Assembly: GCF_000271305.1 (NCBI RefSeq)
Contig: NZ_AKGD01000003.1
Coordinates: forward strand, 62,001 to 126,000
DNA from: Hydrocarboniphaga effusa AP103
GTDB taxonomy: Bacteria; Pseudomonadota; Gammaproteobacteria; Nevskiales; Nevskiaceae
Direction: 5' to 3'
Length of the DNA stretch: 64,000 bases
The notes beneath the pieces are model-generated. The model did not search any database. It was not told the DNA's origin and worked only from the letters and a program-made list of their open reading frames with translations. Position 1 is the first letter of the stretch, and every line of letters starts with the position of its first letter. Of the stretch, positions 56,116-64,000 are shown piece by piece. A program made the translations under genes and the position numbers.

Positions 56116-58485
56116 ATGAAAATTTCCGAAAACTGGCTGCGCGAGTGGGTGAACCCGCAGGCAAGCACGCAGCAGATCGCCGAGCGCCTGGTGATGGGCG
56201 GCCTGGAGCTTGAAGTCGAGCCGGCCGTCGCCGAACTCGCGAGCAAGGTCGTCGTCGGCCGCATCGTGTCGATCGCGCCGCATCCGAACGCCGACAAGCT
56301 GCGCGTCTGCCAGGTCGATGCGGGCCACGCCGGCATGCCGACCATCGTCTGCGGCGCCGCCAACGCACGTGCGGGCCTGCTCGCGCCGGTCGCATTGCCG
56401 GGCGCGAAGCTGCCGGGCGGCATCGAGATCAAGGTCGGTGAACTGCGCGGCGTCGAGTCTCAGGGCATGTTGTGCTCGGCCAAGGAACTCGGCCTGGCCG
56501 AAAAGTCCGAAGGCCTCATGGAGCTCGACAACGACGCCCGACCCGGCATGCCGATCGAGCAGTATCTCGACCTCAAGGATCAGATTCTCCACCTCGAACT
56601 GACGCCGAACCGCGGCGATTGCCTGTCGGTGCAAGGTCTTGCGCGCGAGATCGCGGCGCTCTACGGCCTGCAGCTGACGCGCCCGCGCATCAAGCCGGCG
56701 GTGGTCGTGCGCGAAAGTCGTTTCGCGGTCGAAATCGAAAACCTCGGCGACACCGCCAACTTCGCGGGCCGCGTCATCGAAGGCCTGAACCCCAAGGCGC
56801 GCACGCCGGACTGGATGCGCGAGCGCCTGCGTCGCAGCGGCATCCGCGCGATTCATCCGCTCGTCGACATCACCAACTACGTGATGATCGAGCTCGGCCA
56901 GCCGATGCACGCCTACGACGCCGACAAGCTCAAGGGCACGGTGAGGGCGCGCCGGGCCAAGGCCGGCGAGCGCGTGACCCTGCTCAACGACGCCGAAATC
57001 GAGCTCACGCCGACCGATCTCGTCATCGCCGACGACAACGGGCCGCTGGGCCTGGCGGGCGCGATGGGCGGCGCGGCCTCGGCCGTCTCCGGCACGACGA
57101 CGCGGGTGTTCTTCGAATCGGCCTGCTTCAACGCGCTCGCGGTCGCCGGTGTCGGCCGCCGGCACAGGCTCAGTTCGGATGCGCTGTATCGCTTCGAGCG
57201 CGGCGTCGATCCGGAGCTGCAACGCGCCGCGCTCGAGCGTGCGAGCGAGCTGGCGATCCAGATCTGCGGCGGCGAAGCCGGGCCGATCACGCATTCCGGC
57301 CGTACCCAGCCCGAGCTGATCCAGGTCGGGCTGCGCCAGGCGCGCCTGAACCAGTTGCTCGGCCATGACATTCCAGCGCGCGAAGTCGAAGCCCTGCTCG
57401 CAAGGCTCGGCATCGGCGTCGTGCAGACCGAAGTCGGCGCCTGGCGCGCCAAGGTGCCGAGCTGGCGCCCGGACCTGCGCATCGAGCCCGACTTGATCGA
57501 AGAAGTGGCCCGCCTGTACGGCTACGACCGCATTCCGGCCAAGGCTTACGCGGCCCGCCTGCCGGTTTCGCGTCCGTCCGAAACCCAGCGCAGCGTCACG
57601 CGCGTGAAGGACCTGCTGGTTGCCCGCGGCTGGCAGGAGATCGTCACGCTGGCGTTCGCCGAGCAGAAGCTGCAGCAGGCGCTCGCGCCCGAGGTGCAGC
57701 CGATCCCGCTCGATAACCCATTGGCCGATACCCACGCCTACATGCGCGGCACGCTCTGGAGCGGGCTCGTAAGCGCCTGGCTGCACAACCGGGCGCGCCA
57801 GATTCCGCGCGTGCGCCTGTTCGAATCGGGCGTCGTTTTCAGCGAAGAGAACGGCCAGGTCGTCGAGCGCTCGCGTCTGGCGGGTCTCGCCGCCGGTCCG
57901 GTCGCTTCGCGCCAGTGGGGGCAGGCGGCGCGGCCGGTCGATTTCTACGACATCAAGTCCGACGTCGAGGCGCTGCTCGCATCGAGTGCGGGCGAATGCC
58001 GTTTCGAAGCGGCGACGCATCCGGCCTTGCATCCGGGTCAGACGGCGAAGGTCCTGCTCGACGGCGCCGCCGCCGGCTGGATCGGCCGCGTGCATCCGCG
58101 CGTCGCCAAGACGCTCGATCTGCCCGAGCAGCCGATCGTGTTCGACCTCGACTGGAGCTTGCTCGGCAGGGCGCCGATGCCGCGTCTGCAGGCGCTCAGC
58201 GAGTTCCCGTCCTCGCGCCGCGACCTCTCTCTCAAGGTGCCCGTCGCGGTATCCGCGCAGGCGCTTTGCGATGCCGTCCGGGACAGTGCCGGAGCCGAGC
58301 TCCAGCGCGTCAATGTCTTTGATGTATATCGGGGAACCGAACTTGGCGTGCACGACAAGAGCGTTTCCCTGGAGTTGATTTTTCAGGACGCGTCACGCAC
58401 CCTTACCGTAGAAGAGGTCGACTCTTTCGTGGCGGAAATCTCAAAGCAGCTGCAAGAAAAATTGGGCGCCGCGATCAGGGTTTGA
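56116..58485 (+). CDS. pheT: Phenylalanyl-tRNA synthetase beta subunit
   Basis: 789-residue subunit with tRNA-binding EMAP-like domain (about 40-150: VVVGRIVSIAPHPNADKLRV), the B3/B4 editing domain (RPRIKPAVVV onward), B5 and the C-terminal anticodon-binding FDX domain (FPSSRRDLSLKVPV). Forms an alpha2beta2 enzyme with PheS, 14 bp upstream. Confidence 0.97.
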   Translation: MKISENWLREWVNPQASTQQIAERLVMGGLELEVEPAVAELASKVVVGRIVSIAPHPNADKLRVCQVDAGHAGMPTIVCGAANARAGLLAPVALPGAKLPGGIEIKVGELRGVESQGMLCSAKELGLAEKSEGLMELDNDARPGMPIEQYLDLKDQILHLELTPNRGDCLSVQGLAREIAALYGLQLTRPRIKPAVVVRESRFAVEIENLGDTANFAGRVIEGLNPKARTPDWMRERLRRSGIRAIHPLVDITNYVMIELGQPMHAYDADKLKGTVRARRAKAGERVTLLNDAEIELTPTDLVIADDNGPLGLAGAMGGAASAVSGTTTRVFFESACFNALAVAGVGRRHRLSSDALYRFERGVDPELQRAALERASELAIQICGGEAGPITHSGRTQPELIQVGLRQARLNQLLGHDIPAREVEALLARLGIGVVQTEVGAWRAKVPSWRPDLRIEPDLIEEVARLYGYDRIPAKAYAARLPVSRPSETQRSVTRVKDLLVARGWQEIVTLAFAEQKLQQALAPEVQPIPLDNPLADTHAYMRGTLWSGLVSAWLHNRARQIPRVRLFESGVVFSEENGQVVERSRLAGLAAGPVASRQWGQAARPVDFYDIKSDVEALLASSAGECRFEAATHPALHPGQTAKVLLDGAAAGWIGRVHPRVAKTLDLPEQPIVFDLDWSLLGRAPMPRLQALSEFPSSRRDLSLKVPVAVSAQALCDAVRDSAGAELQRVNVFDVYRGTELGVHDKSVSLELIFQDASRTLTVEEVDSFVAEISKQLQEKLGAAIRV

Positions 58486-58527
58486 TGGGGCTTTAATGGG
58501 CAATGTCGTGCGTGCAGGGAGTGGATC

Positions 58528-58821
58528 GTGGCGTTGACCAAAGCAGAGCTCGCTGAGGCGCTCTTCGACGAGTTGGGCCTCAACAAGCGGGAAGCCAAAG
58601 AGTTCGTCGATCTCTTCTTCGAAGAGATTCGCGGCCGACTGGAAGAAGGCAAGGAAGTCAAACTGTCCGGTTTCGGGAATTTCGAGTTGCGCAACAAGAA
58701 CCAGCGTCCAGGACGCAACCCCAAGACCGGTGAGGAGATTCCGATCTCGGCACGCCGCGTCGTCACTTTCCGTCCGGGTCAGAAGCTGCGCCTGAGAGTC
58801 GAGCTCGATGCGTCCAGCTGA
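58528..58821 (+). CDS. ihfA: Integration host factor alpha subunit
   Basis: 97-residue DNA-bending HU/IHF protein. [44 protein letters not shown] (the beta-arm with its intercalating Pro) and [14 protein letters not shown] are canonical for the alpha chain. Start codon is GTG with AGGGAGTG upstream. In its usual place after pheT; overlaps the MerR gene by 14 bp. Confidence 0.97.
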   Translation: MALTKAELAEALFDELGLNKREAKEFVDLFFEEIRGRLEEGKEVKLSGFGNFELRNKNQRPGRNPKTGEEIPISARRVVTFRPGQKLRLRVELDASS

Positions 58822-59230
58822 ACTCAAAGCCGAGGCCGAGCTTCCGGAGATTCCACGCAAGCGCTATTTCGCCATCGGCGAGGTCAGCGATCTGTGCGAC
58901 GTGAAGCCGCACGTGCTGCGCTATTGGGAGCAGGAGTTCCCGCAGCTCAAGCCCGTCAAGCGCCGTGGCAACCGCCGCTACTACCAGCATGACGACGTCA
59001 TGATGGTTCGGCGCATCCGCAGCCTGCTCTACGAACAGGGCTTCACGATCGGCGGCGCGCGCCTGCGTCTCAAGGAAGTGAGCAAGGCAGCGGCTATCGA
59101 AGCGGTGCGCCGTCCGGCGCCCGCAGTCGAAACGAGCACGCGTGCGGCCAACGAGCCGGCGAGTCGCAACAACAAGATCAAGGCCTTGCGCGACGAGCTC
59201 GAAGATCTGCTGCGCCTGTTGCCGGAATAG
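58808..59230 (+). CDS. MerR-family transcriptional regulator
   Basis: 140 residues. Winged helix [26 protein letters not shown] with [12 protein letters not shown], then a dimer helix and a Ser/Thr/Ala-rich linker ending in a second helix ([15 protein letters not shown]). No Cys metal site. This MerR gene follows ihfA in many Gammaproteobacteria; its ligand and targets are unknown. Overlaps ihfA, so it is co-translated. Confidence 0.9.
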   Translation: MRPAELKAEAELPEIPRKRYFAIGEVSDLCDVKPHVLRYWEQEFPQLKPVKRRGNRRYYQHDDVMMVRRIRSLLYEQGFTIGGARLRLKEVSKAAAIEAVRRPAPAVETSTRAANEPASRNNKIKALRDELEDLLRLLPE

Positions 59231-59326
59231 CGGTTCCGGGTTCCTAGCAGCCGCGCTTTCCGTTAACATGCGCGGCCTTATCCGACGGTTCCCACTCGCG
59301 TGAGCCGTCAAAACGTTTTCATCGGT

Positions 59327-59403
59327 CGGGGCGTAGCGCAGCCTGGTAGCGCATCTGCCTGGGGGGCAGGGGGTCGCAGGTTCAAATCCTGTCGCCCCGA
59401 CCA
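59327..59403 (+). tRNA. tRNA-Pro (GGG)
   Basis: 77-nt cloverleaf with acceptor stem CGGGGCG/CGCCCCG, D-arm AGCGCAGCCTGGTAGCGC, anticodon stem TCTGC/GCAGG enclosing CTGGGGG (anticodon GGG), T-arm GGTTCAAATCC, encoded CCA. Its place behind ihfA-merR is the same as in Xanthomonadales. Confidence 0.97.
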
Positions 59404-59975
59404 ACTAATCGAGCACTGAGGTCGCAGGTAACTCCGCCGCGTCCTTATGTCATCCCTGATGCGCGCGAAGACTTGCGCATCTGCCGTGGTCGTCGGCGTT
59501 TTCAGCCGTCCGGGTAAGTTCGGGGCTCGCTCAGAGCTCAACACCACGGCCGCGTGATTCGCCTGCTCGCCGGTCAGCGGGGCGTACTCAAAGGCGCGGC
59601 ACTCGACTCGGCTCCGCGGACCAGGCAGCAGCGGTCTGTCTGCAGTGAACCGGATCCTCATCGGTCCGCCGAGACTCGCCGTTGGTGAAGAAAAATACCC
59701 GCCAGGCTGGGGTGAACTTGGCGGGTTGAAGACTCTGCTTAGAGTGTGCCCGCACGGTTGAAGCGAGCAGGCTGATGATCGGGCCGGATCGCTGTCAGAA
59801 AGCTGAGCCCCAGCTTGCAGAATTGTTCGTTCGGGCGGTTGCCGGCACCGGCTTCTCTTCAGAAATTGGTGAATCAGCGATCCGCTCTATTCGCTGGTTT
59901 CTCGCGATGATCCTTTGCTTGCGGATCCCCCGAGCGCGACGCGCCGATCGGGAGGACCGGGAAGAGCCCTGTTGG
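59404..59975. other. Gene-poor stretch after tRNA-Pro
   Basis: 572 bp with no convincing gene. A minus-strand frame from 59661 (starting MRIRFTADRPLLPG) runs into the antisense of the tRNA. No integrase, attachment-site repeat of the tRNA end, or transposon end was found. A terminator for the minus strand lies at 59690-59725. The region could be decayed foreign DNA, tRNA 3-prime ends being common insertion sites. Confidence 0.5.
59690..59725 (-). terminator. Terminator reading leftward, probably for pfk
   Basis: On the minus strand CCCGCCA pairs with TGGCGGG across a 14-base loop and is followed by TATTTTTC. It is 250 bp past the pfk stop, the nearest upstream minus-strand gene. Confidence 0.65.
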
Positions 59976-61217
59976 TCAGCCGACCCTGGTTGGAGAGGAC
60001 GGCGTGCGTGAACCGGGGTGCTGACGCGCATGTGACCCGTCTGCATCCGTAGGGGGCGCTGGCGGCTTTCCGGCCGGATTCTTCGTGCTTTTTTTCAGGC
60101 TTCCAGCGTTCGGCGGTGAGCACGTTGATGATTCTGCCGCCGCTTGCGAGGCGACCGCAGCATCGGCGTCGTCACCCAGCCAGATTCCGAGCCCTCTGGC
60201 CGCAGCGAGCAACGGGCTGTTCTTCTCAAGCTTGCGTGGTCCCGTGATGACGGCTTTGAGTGGCACATCGAGCACGGCGCCTTTCGTCCAGCACACCATC
60301 CGGTTCGTGTTTCCATTGGCGAGTAGTTCGACAGCGCGCAACCCGAAGATTGCAGCGAGACGACGATCCTCCGCGCACGGAGAGCCACCGCGCTGCAGGT
60401 AGCCGAGGCTGGTGCAGCGAGCTTCGATTCCGGAGCGCTTCTCCAACTCCTGCGCAAGCCATGTTCCGACACTTTCATACGGACCGAGTCCCGCAACCTG
60501 GGCGCGAACGCCTTCCGCCACGACGATCAAGGCATGGCGTCGTCCGGATGAAAACACGCGGCGGATGTGCGCGATGAGACTTTCGACGTCCATCCGCAGT
60601 TCGGGGACCAAGATGGCATCCGCCCCTCCGCAGAGACCGCCGTGCAACGCGATATGACCCGAACTCCGGCCCATCGTCTCGACGACGATCACCCGATGAT
60701 GGCTCGCGGCCGTGGGTTGCAAGCGGTCGAGCGCGTCGCTGACGACCTGCACGGCGCTCGCAAAACCGACCGCACTTTCCGTTTCCGGCACATCGTTGTC
60801 GATCGTTTTGGGAATTCCGATCATGGGCAGGCGCGCGTGGCTGCACAGCTCGTGCAGAATTCTCATCGAACCATCGCCTCCAATGGCGACGAGCGCATCG
60901 AGGCCCAACTTTCGCGCACCGTCGGCGAACGCTTCCTTGCGATCAACGAGTTGCTGGCCGCTGCCGGGCTCGCCGTGGCTGATCGAGCCGAGGAAGCTGC
61001 CCCCACTGTGCAGCAGCGGAGCACTGAGGCGCTCGGGGCGCAGTTCGCAGTACTGGCGTGGCACGGCCGTCAGGCCCAGCGTGCCATCGGTGATTCCGAG
61101 CACGCGCCACCCATATGAATCCACTGCGTGACGAGTGACCGCACCGATGACGGCATTGAGTCCTGCGCAGTCGCCACCGCTCGTGAGAACACCGACGGTT
61201 TTCGTTGGATTGATCAC
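59976..61217 (-). CDS. pfkA: 6-phosphofructokinase, probably ATP-dependent (G/K type)
   Basis: 413 residues. Nucleotide loop VLTSGGDCAGLNAVI, GGDGS (113-117) with Gly116 at the position deciding ATP (Gly) versus PPi (Asp), and PKTIDND (136-142) with Lys137 where E. coli PfkA has Gly. Catalytic Asp140 is present, as are ETMGRSSGHIA and YLQRGGSP. Gly plus Lys defines the mixed group III, mostly ATP users. The start is GTG at 61217; no ATG fits. The last 55 residues (Ser/Pro/Lys-rich) exceed the family and may be a frameshifted end. Enzyme of glycolysis; it follows a stress-protein gene on the same strand. Confidence 0.88.
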   Translation of the reverse strand: MINPTKTVGVLTSGGDCAGLNAVIGAVTRHAVDSYGWRVLGITDGTLGLTAVPRQYCELRPERLSAPLLHSGGSFLGSISHGEPGSGQQLVDRKEAFADGARKLGLDALVAIGGDGSMRILHELCSHARLPMIGIPKTIDNDVPETESAVGFASAVQVVSDALDRLQPTAASHHRVIVVETMGRSSGHIALHGGLCGGADAILVPELRMDVESLIAHIRRVFSSGRRHALIVVAEGVRAQVAGLGPYESVGTWLAQELEKRSGIEARCTSLGYLQRGGSPCAEDRRLAAIFGLRAVELLANGNTNRMVCWTKGAVLDVPLKAVITGPRKLEKNSPLLAAARGLGIWLGDDADAAVASQAAAESSTCSPPNAGSLKKSTKNPAGKPPAPPTDADGSHARQHPGSRTPSSPTRVG

Positions 61218-61314
61218 ATGATATCCATCATTGAGGGTTGATCGTCCGGCTCTGATCTTCCGAGGCCATCTGCCGTCCGGCGATGCAGCGCCTCCACTGC
61301 TTGCATGCGTCGGC

Positions 61315-62229
61315 TCAAGCTGAACCGGGTTTGGTAACGAGCACGTCGCAAGGTGCTGCGTCGATGATGGATTCGGCCACGCTGCCCATGAGGGCTCGAT
61401 GTACGCCTCTACGGGCATGGGTGCCGACGACGATCACATCGGCGCTCACCGAGTCGACGAAATTGGCGAGCGCGTGAGGCGTCCAGCCAGAAAGCGCTCG
61501 CACGCGATCCTCGGGAATGTGGTGGGCCTGCGCGTATGACCGCAACGCTGTGGCATGATCCTGATGCAGATTCTCGTAGAGATCCGGAGCCCAGCTGTCC
61601 ATCATGCCCTGAGCATCGGCCCGCAAGAACTGGTAATCCACCGAGGAGACGAGATACAGGTCTGCCTTGCACTGGATCGAGAACGCCAATGCCTGCTGCA
61701 CGATCTGATCGTTGAAGTCTTCGTCATCGCCGGTGACCGGGCTGGCATCGATCGCGACGACCACTCGGCGAGGCAGCACGTGTGTCGGTTTGCCGACCAG
61801 CAGGGTCGGTGCTTCGACGTGAGTCAGCAGGTGCCAATCCGATGGTGTCAGCCAGGGTCTTCTGATGAAGGCTTCGTGCCGGACATCCTTGACGATCAGG
61901 TCGGGCTTGAACTCGTTCGCATACTCGACCATTTCCTCCCGCGGACTGAGTGTCCATACCGCGTTGGAGCTGACCTCGATTCCTCTTGGCTTCAGTGTCT
62001 CGGATTGCGCGATCAGCCATTGCTGCTGGATTTGCAGCCAGCCCTCTTTCGCCTTCGTCGAATCGTGAAGACTCGATCTCGATGCGTACTCCAGCAAGTG
62101 GTTGCAGCCAATGGTCACGATATGCAGCTTGCTATCGGTGGCTTGTGCCAATGCGACCGCACGATCGTAAGCCGGCGTTCGCAGCATCGAGGGATCGGCG
62201 AACAGCAAGATGTTCCGATAGGGGCCCAT
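61315..62229 (-). CDS. Tandem universal stress protein, UspE-like
   Basis: 304-residue two-domain USP. MGPYRNILLFADPSMLRTPA opens the first half, whose ATP loop is degenerate; the second half has GTHARRGVHRALMGSVAES, the G-2X-G-9X-GS nucleotide motif. ATG has AAGGAAA upstream; the frame is open 57 codons further but through the FNR-like site. Probable co-transcription with pfk across 97 bp. UspE-type proteins are induced by starvation and low oxygen in other bacteria. Confidence 0.87.
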   Translation of the reverse strand: MGPYRNILLFADPSMLRTPAYDRAVALAQATDSKLHIVTIGCNHLLEYASRSSLHDSTKAKEGWLQIQQQWLIAQSETLKPRGIEVSSNAVWTLSPREEMVEYANEFKPDLIVKDVRHEAFIRRPWLTPSDWHLLTHVEAPTLLVGKPTHVLPRRVVVAIDASPVTGDDEDFNDQIVQQALAFSIQCKADLYLVSSVDYQFLRADAQGMMDSWAPDLYENLHQDHATALRSYAQAHHIPEDRVRALSGWTPHALANFVDSVSADVIVVGTHARRGVHRALMGSVAESIIDAAPCDVLVTKPGSA

Positions 62230-62337
62230 GGCGTGTTTCCTTGAGTGACGCCGGCAAAGAGTCTCGTGTCGGCCGCGGAGCGTCATGACCCGCGTCAACG
62301 ATCGCGTTGGCGCCAGGTCCGGCTCCGCGTCGGCGAA

Positions 62338-62351
62338 TTGATGCGCGTCAA
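62338..62351. promoter_or_regulatory. FNR/ANR-like box
   Basis: TTGATGCGCGTCAA matches TTGAT-N4-ATCAA with one mismatch. It lies between the divergent USP gene (start 109 bp left) and the small coiled-coil gene (start 52 bp right), a spacing compatible with activation of the latter. Confidence 0.5.
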
Positions 62352-62402
62352 TACCGGCGGGAGCTTCAAGGTGGACCATGTAACGGTCAGCTGGAGACAC
62401 CG

Positions 62403-62684
62403 ATGAAGAAGCCGCACTTGCTTTCCTTGGAAGATTTCAATTCACTGGCGCAGGCGCGCGACGAGCTTCTTTTGCAGGCGCATCTGTTCAAGGCGGAGGC
62501 CGGAGACCGATGGCAGCAGGCAGAGCAGAGCTGGGCGACCTTGCGTGAAGAGCTCCGCGTAGCGCGGGAGTCGATCGACCGCTCGAGCCTCGAAGTGGCC
62601 TACGCAACGCAGTTGCTGTACGAGAGCTTGAGAGATGGCTACGCCGATCTGCGAAAGGTTCTGAAGCAGAATGTGAAGAGGTAG
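62403..62684 (+). CDS. Small coiled-coil protein
   Basis: 93 residues, almost entirely predicted helix: MKKPHLLSLEDFNSLAQARD, then heptad-like segments to VLKQNVKR. No signal peptide or Cys. ATG has CTGGAGAC at good spacing. Family not recognised. Its place opposite a universal stress protein and before an alcohol dehydrogenase, behind the FNR-like site, suggests a stress-induced accessory protein (inference). Confidence 0.6.
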   Translation: MKKPHLLSLEDFNSLAQARDELLLQAHLFKAEAGDRWQQAEQSWATLREELRVARESIDRSSLEVAYATQLLYESLRDGYADLRKVLKQNVKR

Positions 62685-63028
62685 GCGCAGCCCAAGGATG
62701 AAAGCACCGGGCTTTCGCTTGACGTGCTGCTTGACCCTGTTCGCGGGCACCGCGACGGCGATTCCATCAAAGGGCGCGAGCAACGAAGAAGTCGTCACTT
62801 ACAGCGACGGTGCATCGAACGTTTCGATCACATGCCCAACTCCTGGTGGTGCAGGTCTTCTGCGCCTGCGATTCTGGGTGATGATTGCTGCGTATCGATC
62901 CGGGACCGATGTCGTTGCAGCTACATGCTGGGGCGACCGCCCTCGCGGCGCGTTGACGAACGTCAAGGCGTCGCACATTGCGCTGTACGAAAGTGGAATT
63001 CCCGTGGGGCGCAATGCGGAGAACCGAG
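62685..63028 (+). other. Spacer before the alcohol dehydrogenase gene
   Basis: 344 bp. One plus frame from 62698 begins with a signal-peptide-like MKAPGFRLTCCLTLFAGTAT, but it has no spaced ribosome site, loses protein character after about 50 codons and runs 152 bp into the dehydrogenase gene out of frame. It may be a broken secreted-protein gene or chance. Confidence 0.4.
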
Positions 63029-64000
63029 ATGGCAATGAAGATGAAGGCGGCGATATTCGTCGAGCCCAATCGCATCGTGCTGGGCGAAAAGCCCATTCCG
63101 GATGTCGGTCCGCTCGATGCGCTGATCCGTATCACCACCACGACGATATGCGGCACCGATGTCCACATTCTCAAAGGTGAGTATCCGGTGAAGTCCGGGC
63201 TGACCGTGGGTCATGAGCCGGTCGGCATCATCGAGAAGCTCGGCTCGGCGGTTCGCGGCTATCGGGAAGGCCAGCGGGTGATCGCCGGCGCCATTACGCC
63301 GAGCGGGCACAGCATGGCCTGCCTGTGCGGTCGGCATTCGCAGGACGGCGCCGATACGCCGCACGGATTCAAGGCGATGGGAGGCTGGCGGTTCGGAAAT
63401 ACGCTCGATGGAGCGCAGGCCGAGTTTCTGCTGGTTCCCGATGCGATGGCGAATCTCGCCGCCGTGCCCCAGGGGCTCACGGATGAGCAGGTTCTGATGT
63501 GTCCCGACATTCTGTCCACCGGCTTCGCCGGTGCCGAAAGCGGCGGTATCCGCATTGGCGATACGGTGGCGGTATTCGCACAGGGGCCGATCGGCCTCTG
63601 CGCCACCGGTGGGGCGAGACTCATGGGCGCCACCACCATCATCGGCGTGGACCGTGTGCCGGCGCGCCTCGAAGTGGCGCGCCGCATGGGAGCCGATTAC
63701 GTCATCGATGCCCGAAGCCAGGATCCTGTGCAGGAAATCCTCCGCCTCACGGAGGGCCGCGGCGTCGATGTGGCTATCGAAGCGCTCGGGAGTCAGAGCA
63801 CTTTCGAAGCCGCTCTGCGCTCGTTGCGCCCGGGCGGGACCTTGTCATCGCTGGGCGTCTATTCCGAAGATCTTCGCATTCCGGTCGACGCGTTCGCGGC
63901 GGGACTGGGGGATCATCGAATCTGCACGACGCTTTGCCCTGGAGGCAAGGAGCGCATGCACAGGCTCATGTCCGTGATTCGATCGGGCAGGCTCGATACA
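63029..64000 (+). CDS. Zinc-dependent medium-chain alcohol dehydrogenase, partial
   Basis: 324 codons are open to the right edge. Catalytic zinc ligands are in TICGTDVH, GHEP and the Asp of CPDILSTGFAGAE, as in the Clostridium/Thermoanaerobacter secondary alcohol dehydrogenases. The structural-zinc loop lacks its four Cys (CLCGRH), also as in that group. Rossmann site is AQGPIGLCATGGARLMGA with VDRVPARLEVAR after it; Arg near the second-strand end hints at NADP or mixed use. GGAG lies 7 bp before ATG 63029; ATGs at 63035 and 63041 are alternatives. Probably in the stress/oxygen-limitation cluster with the USP, small protein and pfk genes. Confidence 0.92.
   Translation, partial: MAMKMKAAIFVEPNRIVLGEKPIPDVGPLDALIRITTTTICGTDVHILKGEYPVKSGLTVGHEPVGIIEKLGSAVRGYREGQRVIAGAITPSGHSMACLCGRHSQDGADTPHGFKAMGGWRFGNTLDGAQAEFLLVPDAMANLAAVPQGLTDEQVLMCPDILSTGFAGAESGGIRIGDTVAVFAQGPIGLCATGGARLMGATTIIGVDRVPARLEVARRMGADYVIDARSQDPVQEILRLTEGRGVDVAIEALGSQSTFEAALRSLRPGGTLSSLGVYSEDLRIPVDAFAAGLGDHRICTTLCPGGKERMHRLMSVIRSGRLDT

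Noticed and set aside
58763..59404. Minus-strand frame beginning VGATGFEPATPC
   Set aside because: Starts as antisense of tRNA-Pro and then runs antisense to the MerR gene; a classic false protein.
59308..59661. Minus-strand frame ending in SGRQDLNLRPPAPQ-type sequence
   Set aside because: The distal part is the antisense translation of tRNA-Pro, a well-known annotation artefact. Only its first 79 codons remain as a weak curiosity.

Overview
The window is GC-rich, densely coded gammaproteobacterial chromosome. The cluster infC-rpmI-rplT-pheS-pheT-ihfA-merR-tRNA-Pro, the EIIA-HPr-EI fructose protein beside a divergent LacI-type regulator, and the DctA/NarL-regulator neighbourhood all resemble Xanthomonadales/Nevskiales. 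The complex I operon, however, is of the E. coli/Pseudomonas type, with a fused NuoCD and a long NuoG. Placement near Xanthomonadales/Nevskiales is an inference from gene order and protein family, not a measured result. No CRISPR array, insertion sequence, prophage or replication origin was seen.

Layout. 1-3759: fructose PTS protein (cut by the left edge), divergent LacI/FruR-type repressor and a shikimate-dehydrogenase-like gene, with two near-identical operators between them. 3991-9385: a scatter of single genes (serine hydrolase, tRNA-Asn, VOC protein, alpha/beta hydrolase, ferredoxin-NADP reductase, aspartate aminotransferase). 9538-20397: a regulated uptake locus with a hybrid histidine kinase, two outer-membrane porins, a secreted esterase, a lipoprotein, a NarL-type response regulator and the C4-dicarboxylate carrier DctA. 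Two 20-bp sites differing at one base lie upstream of the two porin transcription units, in the same orientation, and a weaker version lies before dctA. 20484-28948: uvrB, panE, a bestrophin-USP pair, a second two-component system and a Na+/H+ antiporter. 29066-33982: tRNA-Val, a small unknown protein, convergent PhoD and PhoX phosphatases and a metal exporter.

34363-50298: the complete 13-gene complex I operon nuoA-B-CD-E-F-G-H-I-J-K-L-M-N, followed at 13 bp by an MscS channel. A possible 37-codon reading frame bridges nuoE and nuoF, overlapping both by 4 bp. 50303-53455 (minus): otsB-otsA-glk-like operon for trehalose synthesis; the glucokinase homologue has changed sugar-binding residues. 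53540-59403: the infC translation operon, in which infC can only start at AUC, through pheST, ihfA and merR to tRNA-Pro. 59976-64000: phosphofructokinase, a tandem universal stress protein, a small coiled-coil protein and a zinc alcohol dehydrogenase (cut by the right edge), with an FNR-like site between the divergent units; this looks like an oxygen-limitation or stress module.

The most promising candidate for an undescribed system is 9538-20397, where sensor, regulator, repeated operator, porins, secreted esterase and organic-acid carrier suggest one regulon for release and uptake of an ester-linked organic acid. The substrate is not visible from sequence.
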